DNA of 55,257 nucleotides from an uncultured Actinomycetes bacterium (GTDB lineage: Bacteria; Actinomycetota; Actinomycetes; Nanopelagicales; Nanopelagicaceae): positions 1 through 55,257 of the forward strand of contig CAIJOY010000021.1 of NCBI GenBank assembly GCA_903822425.1, written 5' to 3'. This document shows, piece by piece, positions 37,812 to 45,814 of the stretch. The notes under the pieces were generated by a model. It was not told where the DNA came from and searched no databases. It saw only the letters and a program-made list of their open reading frames with translations. The position numbers were made by a program, and so were the translations under genes. Positions within the stretch are counted from its first letter, which is position 1; the number at the start of each line of letters is the position of its first letter.

Positions 37812-38551
37812 CGCTTAGGTGGCATCCTGAGTCGGTAACCTACTCCGCGCACTGTGTGAATTAGTGGCGGATCAAATGTATCGATTTTTTTACGTAGGTA
37901 GGAGATATACGTTTCAACGATTCCAGCATCTCCACGGAAATCGTATTGCCATACATGGTCTAAAATTTGCGCTTTTGAAACAACACGATCAGCGTTGATA
38001 AGCAAATAGCGAAGTAGTAAGAATTCTGTAGGCGAGAGTTCGATCAATTGCCCAGCGCGATAAACTTCGTGAGTTGCTTCATCGAGTTCCAAATCCGCAA
38101 AACGAATTTTCTCTTCATCAGGCAAAATTTCAACAGCACCGGTGCGGCGCAATAATGCGCGAATACGCGCGACGAGTTCTTCTAAGCTAAATGGCTTGGT
38201 CATGTAATCATCGCCACCAATTGTTAAGCCGGCGACTTTATCTTCCATGCCATCTTTAGCTGTAAGGAAGAGAACGCCAACGTTGTGACCATCGAGGCGA
38301 AGTTGGCGACACACTTCAAAGCCATCAAGGTCTGGCAACATGACATCGAGGACCATTGCATGGGGATGAAACTCTTCTGCTATCTGTAGGGCTTGTGCCC
38401 CGTTGGCAGCAGTTCTGACATCAAAGCCAACAAAGCGAAGGCTTGTGGCAATCAGATCTGAGATGCTCGATTCATCATCGACCACCAAAATCCTGTGGGT
38501 AGTGGTTTCCTTCACTTCACTGTTTCCTGCGCGCTCTTTGAGAGTCGTCAT
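37808..38551 (-). CDS. OmpR/PhoB-family response regulator
   Basis: This protein has 247 residues from the ATG at 38551. The receiver domain holds the acidic pair D25-D26 and the phospho-acceptor D69 in AMVLDVMLPDLDG, plus the switch lysine in MTKPFSLEELVARI. A winged-helix DNA-binding domain follows (about 145-245) with LSPTEFLLLRYLL and the recognition region TYISYLRKKID...HTVRGVGYRL. The longer frame from a GTG at 38560 is unlikely, because that GTG is part of the GAGGTG ribosome-binding site. It pairs with the kinase gene downstream. Targets are unknown. Confidence 0.95.
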   Translation of the reverse strand: MTTLKERAGNSEVKETTTHRILVVDDESSISDLIATSLRFVGFDVRTAANGAQALQIAEEFHPHAMVLDVMLPDLDGFEVCRQLRLDGHNVGVLFLTAKDGMEDKVAGLTIGGDDYMTKPFSLEELVARIRALLRRTGAVEILPDEEKIRFADLELDEATHEVYRAGQLIELSPTEFLLLRYLLINADRVVSKAQILDHVWQYDFRGDAGIVETYISYLRKKIDTFDPPLIHTVRGVGYRLRMPPKR

Positions 38552-38626
38552 TGTTATCACCTCGAGTGCAGAATGCCCCCCGTTGCTGGGGATTGTCTGA
38601 GAATACTCCGTAAACCCGCTACGTAT

Positions 38627-40687
38627 CTACTTCACCGAGCGAAGTAGCGCTTGAGCCACATCAAGAACTTCAACAGAGGATTCACGCGCACTGACTCCAT
38701 CACTGACCATTACGCGGCAGAACGGACAGGCCACCGCCACCTCTTGAGCCCCCGTTGCGATGGCTTCATCAACACGGTTGAGGTTGATGCGCGTGCCAAT
38801 TGTTTCCTCCATCCACATTCGACCGCCACCTGCGCCACAACAAAATGAGCGCTCTTGGTTTCGCGGCATTTCTTTAATTTCAACACCGGTTGCCTCGAGC
38901 AATTCGCGAGGGGCTTCATATATCTGATTGTGTCTGCCTAAGTAACAAGGGTCGTGATAAGTCAATGTTTTCTCACTCTTATTGATGGGAACTAATTTTC
39001 CATCACGCACAAGTTGGTTGAGCAGTTGCGTGTGATGAACCATCTCAAGTTCGAATCCACTTTGCGCATAATCGCGTCCAATAGTTGTAAAGCAATGAGG
39101 GCAGGTAACGACAACTTTCTTCGTACCCTTGTCGGTGCGTCCGGCAAATACTTCCTCAAAAGTTTCAATGTTTTCACGCGAAAGTATTTGATAGAGGAAT
39201 TCATTTCCTGCACGACGCGCTGGATCCCCAGTGCATGTCTCTTTCTTGCCAAGAACAGCAAAGGAAACCCCAGACATATAGAGAAGTTCGGCAACCGCTT
39301 TTGTTGTTTTCTTTGCGCGCTCTTCATATGCGCCAGCACAACCCACCCAAAAAAGATAATCCACATCATCGGGAAGTTGGCCTTCAACAACGCGAATAGG
39401 AAAATCACATTCAGCAATCCATGCATCACGATCAGCGCGATTTGCTCCCCATGGATTTCCGGCCTTTTCTAAATTGCGAAATGTCCCGCCAAGTTCGGAT
39501 GGAAATTCTGATTCGACCAAAACTTGAAAGCGACGCATATTTACAATGTGGTCGATGTGTTCAATATCCACTGGGCATTCATTCACGCAAGCACCGCACG
39601 TTGTGCACGACCATAAAACTTCCAACGAAATAGGACTAGATGGGCCCACCAAACTCTCATTTTCAACCACTTTAGCCATAGCGTGATCGCGCATGGCCAT
39701 AATCAATAACTTGGGCGAAAGAGGCTTATCTGTATGCCAGGCAGGACATTGCGATTGACAGCGGCCGCACTCAGTGCAGCTTGTCATATCCAATAGACCC
39801 TTCCAAGAAATGTCAGAGCGCGTACCTAAGCCAAAGACATCATCTTCTGCTGGATCTTCAAAATTAATTGGTCGCCCATGAGAGAGCATCTCTGGAAGTT
39901 CACCTAAAGAGTTGCTGCCATCACTATGTCGTTTGTAGTAGATATTAAAGAAAGCCAAGAAGCGATGCCATGCCACACCCATGGTTAAATTCAGCGCGAT
40001 GATGACAAACCAGAGCATTGAAACAATGATTTTAATTGCGGCAACTATCTGCACGCCTTGTGTGAGGGCCGATAAAGATAAATTCTTAAATTGCGCTGCG
40101 ATAAACCATGTCAGAATGTAATGTTGGTTCCACGCCGTGTATTCCGATAGCGCACCTTCAAATCCGCGTAAAGCTATGACACAGAAAACAATGATCAAGA
40201 TTGTGGCTTCAACAAAATATGCTTTCAGCGAGCCGGAACCATAAAATCTTGAGTCGCGTCCTTTTCTAAAAATGCGCGTGAATTGACGAATGCCGATCAA
40301 GGTAACAATGCCAATACCGGTAGCCCACGCAATTATCTCGCTGGCATATTCATACAGGTAGAGGTGACCGATCAAAGGCAGGGCGTAATAAGGATTAAGT
40401 ACTTGACCATAGGCAGTTACTAAAGTTCCAAAAAGTGAAACAAAACCAATCATGACAAACCAGTGAGCGATTCCTGTCCCGCTGAAATTAAACATTTTGG
40501 TGTGGCCTAAAACTTCACGCAACATGTGCCAGAAACGCGCACCGCGAAAGTTCCCGCGAGTGGGGTCTGGTTGGCCCGCACGGTAGATACCAACAAGCAC
40601 TCGACCTTTGATTGCCAGGAGAGTGAGGGCAAAGACAGTGAGCGCGTAGGGGATAAAGATGAGCGCCAAGTGCAGCCAATAGTTCAT
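38627..40687 (-). CDS. membrane-bound Fe-S oxidoreductase (heterodisulfide reductase-like, CCG domains)
   Basis: This protein has 686 residues from the ATG at 40687. About five to six membrane helices (residues 1-260) are of the type that carries haem b in nitrate/heterodisulfide reductase gamma subunits. Two 4Fe-4S motifs follow: C-T-E-C-G-R-C-Q-S-Q-C-P and C-T-T-C-G-A-C-V-N-E-C-P. Two cysteine-rich CCG domains (HDPCYLGR, SFCCGAGGG) end the protein. It resembles M. tuberculosis Rv0338c. It probably passes electrons between the quinone pool and a cytoplasmic partner, but donor and acceptor are unknown. A longer frame from 40771 would run over the HAIR element and is rejected. It is divergent from dnaK. 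Confidence 0.88.
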   Translation of the reverse strand: MNYWLHLALIFIPYALTVFALTLLAIKGRVLVGIYRAGQPDPTRGNFRGARFWHMLREVLGHTKMFNFSGTGIAHWFVMIGFVSLFGTLVTAYGQVLNPYYALPLIGHLYLYEYASEIIAWATGIGIVTLIGIRQFTRIFRKGRDSRFYGSGSLKAYFVEATILIIVFCVIALRGFEGALSEYTAWNQHYILTWFIAAQFKNLSLSALTQGVQIVAAIKIIVSMLWFVIIALNLTMGVAWHRFLAFFNIYYKRHSDGSNSLGELPEMLSHGRPINFEDPAEDDVFGLGTRSDISWKGLLDMTSCTECGRCQSQCPAWHTDKPLSPKLLIMAMRDHAMAKVVENESLVGPSSPISLEVLWSCTTCGACVNECPVDIEHIDHIVNMRRFQVLVESEFPSELGGTFRNLEKAGNPWGANRADRDAWIAECDFPIRVVEGQLPDDVDYLFWVGCAGAYEERAKKTTKAVAELLYMSGVSFAVLGKKETCTGDPARRAGNEFLYQILSRENIETFEEVFAGRTDKGTKKVVVTCPHCFTTIGRDYAQSGFELEMVHHTQLLNQLVRDGKLVPINKSEKTLTYHDPCYLGRHNQIYEAPRELLEATGVEIKEMPRNQERSFCCGAGGGRMWMEETIGTRINLNRVDEAIATGAQEVAVACPFCRVMVSDGVSARESSVEVLDVAQALLRSVK

Positions 40688-40751
40688 GGTCAAAAGGGTA
40701 TAGGGGCTCGGGAATAAAGGACCCTCTTGGCCTGTTCCATCCCATGACAAC

Positions 40752-40772
40752 CTTGAGCCGGACCGACTCAAT
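40752..40772. promoter_or_regulatory. HAIR element (HspR operator) upstream of dnaK
   Basis: CTTGAGC, seven bases, then ACTCAAT matches the HAIR consensus CTTGAGT-N7-ACTCAAG at 12 of 14 defined positions. It lies just upstream of a TTGACA -35 and 84-104 bases before dnaK. The repressor gene hspR is the fourth gene of the operon, so feedback control is expected. Confidence 0.85.
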
Positions 40773-40775
40773 CTT

Positions 40776-40804
40776 TTGACAAAGTACGGCGCAAGGTTGA
40801 AAAT
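40776..40804 (+). promoter_or_regulatory. candidate dnaK operon promoter
   Basis: TTGACA (40776-40781) and GAAAAT (40799-40804) are separated by 17 bases. The HAIR element ends three bases before the -35, so bound HspR would block polymerase. The leader to dnaK is about 45 nt with an AAGGAG ribosome-binding site. Confidence 0.5.
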
Positions 40805-40855
40805 AGGAGCAGTGGCCCCAGTAAGGCCAGTCAGTAACGAAAAGGAGCAATAAAG

Positions 40856-42676
40856 ATGGCTAGAGCAGTTGGAATCGACCTCGGAACCACCAATAGCTGC
40901 GTGTCAGTCCTTGAAGGTGGCGAGCCTACGGTTATCGCCAACGCAGAAGGTGCCCGCACGACCCCCTCGATCGTGGCCTTTGCCAAAAATGGTGAAGTCC
41001 TTGTGGGCGAGGTGGCCAAGCGCCAATCCGTCACAAACGTCGAGCGCACTATTCGCTCGGTCAAGCGACACATGGGTACTTCCTGGAACATCGATATCGA
41101 TGGCAAGAAGTACACACCACAAGAAATTAGCGCACGCGTTTTGCAAAAACTCAAGCGTGATGCAGAGGCATACCTTGGCGAAACAGTCACAGATGCAGTG
41201 ATCACTGTGCCTGCATATTTCAACGATGCACAACGTCAAGCAACAAAAGAAGCTGGCGAAATTGCTGGCCTCAACGTTCTTCGCATCATTAACGAACCAA
41301 CTGCAGCAGCGCTCGCATACGGATTAGATAAAGGCGATAAAGAACAAACAATTCTCGTCTTTGACTTAGGCGGTGGAACATTTGACGTTTCACTTCTTGA
41401 AATCGGCGATGGCGTTGTTGAAGTTAAAGCAACCAACGGTGACAACAATCTTGGTGGCGATGATTGGGATCAATCTTTAGTCGATCACTTAGTAAAGACA
41501 TTTGGTTCCAAGAACGGAATCGACCTGACAAAAGACAAGATGGCGATGCAGCGTATTCGCGAAGCAGCAGAGAAGGCGAAGATCGAACTCTCTTCTTCCC
41601 AACAAGCATCCATCAACTTGCCTTACATCACTGTAGATTCTGAAAAGAATCCACTTTTCCTTGATGAAACAATTACACGCGCACAGTTCCAAACAATGAC
41701 CGCTGATCTATTAGAGCGTTGCAAGAAGCCATTCCAGGCAGTTCTTAAAGATGCAGGAATTCCTATTGCAAACATTCATAGCGTTGTCCTTGTCGGTGGC
41801 TCAACTCGCATGCCTGCAGTTGTTGATCTAGTTCGCGATCTCACGGGCGGCAAAGAGCCAAACAAGGGTGTAAACCCTGACGAAGTTGTTGCTGTCGGAG
41901 CATCTTTGCAAGCTGGAGTTCTCAAAGGTGAAGTAAAAGATGTTCTACTTCTTGATGTGACACCACTTTCTCTTGGTATTGAAACTAAGGGTGGCGTGAT
42001 GACGCGTCTTATTGAGAGAAATACAACCATTCCTACAAAGCGCAGCGAAATCTTCACAACAGCTGATGACAATCAGCCAGCCGTGCAGATTCAGGCCTAC
42101 CAAGGCGAGCGTGAAATGGCTGCCTACAACAAGAAATTGGGCATGTTCGAACTCACCGGTCTGCCACCTGCACCACGTGGAATTCCACAAATCGAAGTAA
42201 CTTTCGATATCGATGCAAACGGCATCGTGCATGTATCAGCGAAGGATCTTGGCACTGGCAAAGAGCAGAGCATGACCATCACTGGTGGTTCTGCGCTATC
42301 CAAAGATGAGATCACTCGCATGATGGAAGATGCCGAAGCCCATGCGGAAGAAGATCGTCAACGCAAGGAAGAAGCAGAGATTCGCAATACAGGTGATTCC
42401 CTTGTCTACCAGACCGAAAAGTTCTTGGCAGAAAATGGGGAAAAACTCAACGAAGGCGAAGCTGCTACAAAGAAGACCGAAACCGAGGAAGCGTTGGTTG
42501 AACTTAAGACAGCCCTTGGCGGAGCGAACTTTGAGATGATCAAAAGCGCAACAGAGAAAGTTTCAACTCTGAGCCAAGCACTTGGTGCCGCACTCTATGC
42601 TTCAGCAGCACAACCTGCTGGTGAAAGCGCACAAGAAGATGGCGTCGAAGATGCAGAGATTGTCGAAGAGCAGTAA
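40856..42676 (+). CDS. dnaK: molecular chaperone DnaK (Hsp70)
   Basis: This 606-residue chaperone has an ATPase domain (about 1-360) with [25 protein letters not shown] and [13 protein letters not shown]. The linker [13 protein letters not shown] is conserved, followed by the substrate-binding domain (about 370-500), a helical lid and an acidic tail ending E-I-V-E-E-Q. It lacks the DnaK signature insert differences of mitochondria but matches actinobacterial length. It is the first gene of dnaK-grpE-dnaJ-hspR behind a HAIR operator. Its TAA shares a base with the grpE ATG. Confidence 0.98.
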   Translation: MARAVGIDLGTTNSCVSVLEGGEPTVIANAEGARTTPSIVAFAKNGEVLVGEVAKRQSVTNVERTIRSVKRHMGTSWNIDIDGKKYTPQEISARVLQKLKRDAEAYLGETVTDAVITVPAYFNDAQRQATKEAGEIAGLNVLRIINEPTAAALAYGLDKGDKEQTILVFDLGGGTFDVSLLEIGDGVVEVKATNGDNNLGGDDWDQSLVDHLVKTFGSKNGIDLTKDKMAMQRIREAAEKAKIELSSSQQASINLPYITVDSEKNPLFLDETITRAQFQTMTADLLERCKKPFQAVLKDAGIPIANIHSVVLVGGSTRMPAVVDLVRDLTGGKEPNKGVNPDEVVAVGASLQAGVLKGEVKDVLLLDVTPLSLGIETKGGVMTRLIERNTTIPTKRSEIFTTADDNQPAVQIQAYQGEREMAAYNKKLGMFELTGLPPAPRGIPQIEVTFDIDANGIVHVSAKDLGTGKEQSMTITGGSALSKDEITRMMEDAEAHAEEDRQRKEEAEIRNTGDSLVYQTEKFLAENGEKLNEGEAATKKTETEEALVELKTALGGANFEMIKSATEKVSTLSQALGAALYASAAQPAGESAQEDGVEDAEIVEEQ

Positions 42677-43152
42677 TGAGTGATTCAACTGAATCTGTTG
42701 TAGATGAAGTTGTAGAAGATGTGCAGGTAGAGGCGGCCCCGGATCCCGTGGCCGTCCTCACTGCAGATCTACAACGACTCCAAGCCGAGTTTGCTAATTA
42801 CAAAAAGCGTGTTGATCGCGACCGCGCGCTTGCCCATGAACTTGCTATCGGCGCAGTGCTCAGCGAACTACTTCCCATTCTGGATGATCTTGATCGTGCA
42901 CAAGAACACGGCGAACTCGAAGGTGGATTTAAAGCTGTCGCTGATCGCTTGGTCAATGTGACAGCAAAGATTGGTTTAGAAAAATTTGGTGTAGCCGGCA
43001 GTGCTTTTGACCCACAAATTCACGAAGCACTTTTGCATGCAACTTCCCCCGATGTCACCACACCAACGGCCTCAGAGATTTTGCAACCCGGATATACCTA
43101 TAAAGATCGCATTTTGCGCCCTGCCCGTGTTTCGGTAACGGACCCAGAGTAA
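42676..43152 (+). CDS. grpE: nucleotide exchange factor GrpE
   Basis: This 158-residue protein has an acidic N-terminus, a coiled-coil helix (about 25-70, LQRLQAEFANYKKRVDRDR) and a C-terminal beta domain with GVAGSAFDPQIHEALLHAT...ILQPGYTYKDRILRPARVSV. It releases ADP from DnaK. The start codon overlaps the dnaK stop (TAATG), giving translational coupling. Confidence 0.97.
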   Translation: MSDSTESVVDEVVEDVQVEAAPDPVAVLTADLQRLQAEFANYKKRVDRDRALAHELAIGAVLSELLPILDDLDRAQEHGELEGGFKAVADRLVNVTAKIGLEKFGVAGSAFDPQIHEALLHATSPDVTTPTASEILQPGYTYKDRILRPARVSVTDPE

Positions 43153-43155
43153 GAA

Positions 43156-44088
43156 ATGGCTGCCAAAGATCTCTATGAAAAAGATTTCTACAAGATCTTA
43201 GGCGTGCCAAAAAACGCAACCAGCACTGATATTAAGAAGAAATATCGCACCCTGGCGCGTGAATTACACCCCGATAAGAACAAAGGGGATAAGAAGTTAG
43301 AAGAACAATTCAAAGCAGTCTCTGAAGCAAATGACATCTTGTCAGATGAAAAAAAGCGCGCAGAATACGATGAAGCGCGCTCCCTTTTTGAACGTGGAGG
43401 ATTTCGCGCCCCACAAGGTGGACACCCGGGGCAAGGTGGCCAGAATTTCAATGGAGATTTCAACGACATTTTTGGCGGAGGTTCCTCCCAAGATATCTTC
43501 GCAAATTTATTTGGTGGTCGGCGCGGACCGCGCAAAGGACAAGATTTGCAAACCGAATCCACAATCTCATTTCGGGAATCCATCTTTGGTACGACTTTAG
43601 ACTTGCGTCTATCTACCGATGGTGGCGCAGCGCAGAACATTACGGCGCGTGTACCTGCAGGAGTAAATGATGGTGCAAAAATTCGTTTGAAAGGTAAAGG
43701 TGCACCAGGGGAGGCCGGACCTGGAGATCTCTTCATTCAACTGCATGTAAAGCCACATCCAATTTTCACTCGCAAAGGCGAGCACTTAGCAATCACCCTT
43801 CCTGTAACTTTTGTTGAAGCCGCATTAGGGGCAGATATTAAAATCCCTACTTTGTCTGATGAAGAAGTGACTGTTCGACTTTCACCAGGAACCTCCAATG
43901 GACGAGTGCTACGAGTTAAAGGACGCGGCGTCAAGAAGCCCACAACAACAGGTGATCTCTTAGTAACCGTTGAAGTGCAAGTCCCACGCCATGTTGAGGG
44001 AAGTGCAAAACGAGCCCTTGAAGAATTTGCCGTAGCCACGTCGCATGAAGATGTTCGATCAGAATTCAACTCGAAAGCAAGTTCATGA
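43156..44088 (+). CDS. dnaJ: DnaJ-type co-chaperone lacking the zinc-binding domain
   Basis: This 310-residue protein has a J domain (about 10-75) with the HPD motif (ELHPDKNKGD), a Gly/Phe-rich linker (about 90-125), and the two C-terminal substrate-binding domains. Those show RVPAGVNDGAKIRLKGKGAPGEAGPGDLFIQLHV and LSPGTSNGRVLRVKGRGV. None of the four C-x-x-C-x-G-x-G zinc repeats of canonical DnaJ is present, so it has type B (CbpA-like) layout. It stimulates DnaK ATPase. It lies 3 bases after grpE and overlaps hspR by 4 bases. M. tuberculosis DnaJ1 in the same operon has the zinc domain. Confidence 0.93.
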   Translation: MAAKDLYEKDFYKILGVPKNATSTDIKKKYRTLARELHPDKNKGDKKLEEQFKAVSEANDILSDEKKRAEYDEARSLFERGGFRAPQGGHPGQGGQNFNGDFNDIFGGGSSQDIFANLFGGRRGPRKGQDLQTESTISFRESIFGTTLDLRLSTDGGAAQNITARVPAGVNDGAKIRLKGKGAPGEAGPGDLFIQLHVKPHPIFTRKGEHLAITLPVTFVEAALGADIKIPTLSDEEVTVRLSPGTSNGRVLRVKGRGVKKPTTTGDLLVTVEVQVPRHVEGSAKRALEEFAVATSHEDVRSEFNSKASS

Positions 44089-44480
44089 GCGATAAAGAGA
44101 TTTCAGCAAATTCAGAACATGATGACGACGTAGCGGTATATGTCATCTCTATTGCAGCACAGCTTTCGGGGCTACACCCACAGACGCTGCGTCAATATGA
44201 TCGTTTAGGTTTAGTTTCACCTGGTCGTGCAAGTGGGCGAGGCCGTCGTTACTCCTTGCGCGATATTGCCCTGCTGCGCAATGTTCAACGCCTTGTCGGT
44301 GAAGGCATCAATCATGTGGGCATTAAGCGCATCATCGACCTGGAATCTGCCATGGCAAATATGGCCTTAGAAGTAGCGAAATTACGCATCGAAGTAGATG
44401 CTCTCATAGAGGCAAACCCTCCTAAAGCAATAGCTCATCGGAAGAAGACGCAGATTATCGTTTACAAAGATGGCGAATAA
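44085..44480 (+). CDS. hspR: heat-shock repressor HspR (MerR family)
   Basis: This 131-residue protein has a MerR-type winged helix: YVISIAAQLSGLHPQTLRQYDRLGLVSPGRASGRGRRYS, then a dimerisation helix and a basic C-terminus. HspR binds HAIR sequences and represses dnaK and clpB operons in Actinobacteria, with DnaK as co-repressor in Streptomyces. A HAIR site lies upstream of this operon. Fourth in dnaK-grpE-dnaJ-hspR, it starts 4 bases inside dnaJ. Confidence 0.95.
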   Translation: MSDKEISANSEHDDDVAVYVISIAAQLSGLHPQTLRQYDRLGLVSPGRASGRGRRYSLRDIALLRNVQRLVGEGINHVGIKRIIDLESAMANMALEVAKLRIEVDALIEANPPKAIAHRKKTQIIVYKDGE

Positions 44481-44487
44481 ATAAAGG

Positions 44488-44493
44488 TATGCT
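44488..44493 (+). promoter_or_regulatory. candidate -10 for leaderless pyrE transcript
   Basis: TATGCT is followed by six bases and the ATG at 44500, with no ribosome-binding site. It would separate pyrE expression from the heat-shock operon that ends 19 bases before pyrE. Confidence 0.45.
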
Positions 44494-44499
44494 CGCCCA

Positions 44500-45033
44500 A
44501 TGAGTGCACGTGAGAAGTTAAAAGATCAAATCATTGAAAAAGCCGTAGTTCACGGAAAAGTTATTCTTTCCTCGGGTAAAGAAGCAGAGTATTACGTAGA
44601 TCTTCGCCGCGTCACTCTTGATGCCATTGCAGCGCCGTTAGTGGGTGAAGTAATGCTCGATTTATTGAAAGATTGGGAGTATGACGCAGTTGGCGGATTA
44701 ACTTTAGGTGCTGATCCTGTTGCAACAGCAATGATGCATGTAGCCGCTAAAAATGGAAAAGTTCTTGATTCATTCGTTGTACGCAAAGCGGAGAAAGCTC
44801 ATGGATTGCAACGTCGCATTGAAGGACCAGATGTCAAAGGTCGCCGCGTTGTTGCAGTAGAGGACACTTCTACAACAGGTGGATCAGTGTTAATGGCAGT
44901 TGAAGCACTGCGCGAAGCCGGAGCGATTGTTGTTGGAGTGGCAGTTATTGTTGAACGTGGCGCAAAGCAAGCAATTGCTGACGCTGGGTTGGAATACCGA
45001 ACCGCTTATTCCTTGAGTGATTTAGGTTTATAA
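44500..45033 (+). CDS. pyrE: orotate phosphoribosyltransferase
   Basis: This 177-residue enzyme joins orotate to PRPP, forming OMP in pyrimidine synthesis. It shows the N-terminal LSSGKEAEYYVDLRRVTLD, the GGLTLGADPVATAMMH segment, the flexible catalytic loop VRKAEKAHGLQRRIEG, and the PRPP-binding motif VVAVEDTSTTGGSVL. Length is typical of the actinobacterial type. Its stop is 2 bases from the stop of the convergent DedA-family gene. Confidence 0.95.
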   Translation: MSAREKLKDQIIEKAVVHGKVILSSGKEAEYYVDLRRVTLDAIAAPLVGEVMLDLLKDWEYDAVGGLTLGADPVATAMMHVAAKNGKVLDSFVVRKAEKAHGLQRRIEGPDVKGRRVVAVEDTSTTGGSVLMAVEALREAGAIVVGVAVIVERGAKQAIADAGLEYRTAYSLSDLGL

Positions 45034-45035
45034 AT

Positions 45036-45683
45036 TTAACTTAAGTGTCGCTTGGTTCGAAGCTCTTTTAATATCTCAATTCCCAGTGGGATCAGACTGA
45101 GAACGATAATGACTGCAACGATTGGCAAGATGTATGTATCGATTGATCCTTTAAGTTTTTCACCTAACAAATATCCCAACAACAAGACGCCATCTGTCCA
45201 TAAAATTGCGCCTAATACGTTCCAGAGCAAGAATTTACTCGCAGGCACTTTCGCAATTCCGCACATGGGATTTATCAGAGTGCGCACAAAAGGAATGAAA
45301 CGTGCCAAAATGATTGCTCGCCCAGTCCCGTATTTCTTCAACCACTTCTCAGTAGCTTGAACGCGCTTTTGGTTAAAGTAACGGCTATCAGGCCGATCAA
45401 AGAGTTTGCCTCCATATGTAGCCCCCAACCAATGCCCTAGCTGGGAACCAGCGATTGCTGCGATAGGGGCGAAGAGGAAAAGGCTTGCGACAGGCAAATG
45501 AGCACCGTTAAGTAGGGCGGCAGCCGAACCCGATGAGGCTACTCCCGCGATAAAAAGTAAGGAATCACCAGGAAAGGCCAAGCCAATTAAGAGCCCGGTT
45601 TCAGCGAAGATGATGGCCAGAACGCCGATCAGCCCTAGGTCGGCAACGACGGAATGGGCATCAAATAAAGAGGCGATATTCAT
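45036..45683 (-). CDS. DedA-family membrane protein
   Basis: This 215-residue protein has the VTT/SNARE-associated (DedA) domain: FAETGLLIGLAFPGDSLLFIAG, the AGSQLGHWLGATYGGKLFDRPDSRYF stretch, and the conserved ARFIPFVRTLINPMCGIAKVP re-entrant region. Some DedA relatives flip undecaprenyl phosphate or phospholipids, and others are uncharacterised. Which applies here is unknown. TAGGGT lies nine bases before the ATG. It is divergent from hppA. Confidence 0.9.
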   Translation of the reverse strand: MNIASLFDAHSVVADLGLIGVLAIIFAETGLLIGLAFPGDSLLFIAGVASSGSAAALLNGAHLPVASLFLFAPIAAIAGSQLGHWLGATYGGKLFDRPDSRYFNQKRVQATEKWLKKYGTGRAIILARFIPFVRTLINPMCGIAKVPASKFLLWNVLGAILWTDGVLLLGYLLGEKLKGSIDTYILPIVAVIIVLSLIPLGIEILKELRTKRHLS

Positions 45684-45814
45684 AGAGGACTGACCCTATA
45701 GGTCGCTAATAGATAGGTACAACAGGCGAGGATTTGGGGGTCAGGGTGCCTGTGTGCGTACACTCTCGCTCATCTGTGCCCCGTTCCGCGGGCCTAATCT
45801 CCAATGGAGGAGAA

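Noticed and set aside
40688-40771. N-terminal extension of the Fe-S oxidoreductase to 40771
   Set aside because: The extra 28 residues are hydrophilic with no family match and overlap the HspR operator. The ATG at 40687 leads directly into the first membrane helix.
43188-43736. 182-residue antisense frame within dnaJ
   Set aside because: Pro/Ser-rich product of antisense codon bias; no motifs and entirely opposite the J-protein.
45734-45814. N-terminal extension of the pyrophosphatase to 45734
   Set aside because: The ATG at 45815 has a near-perfect ribosome-binding site and the extension has no membrane or family character.
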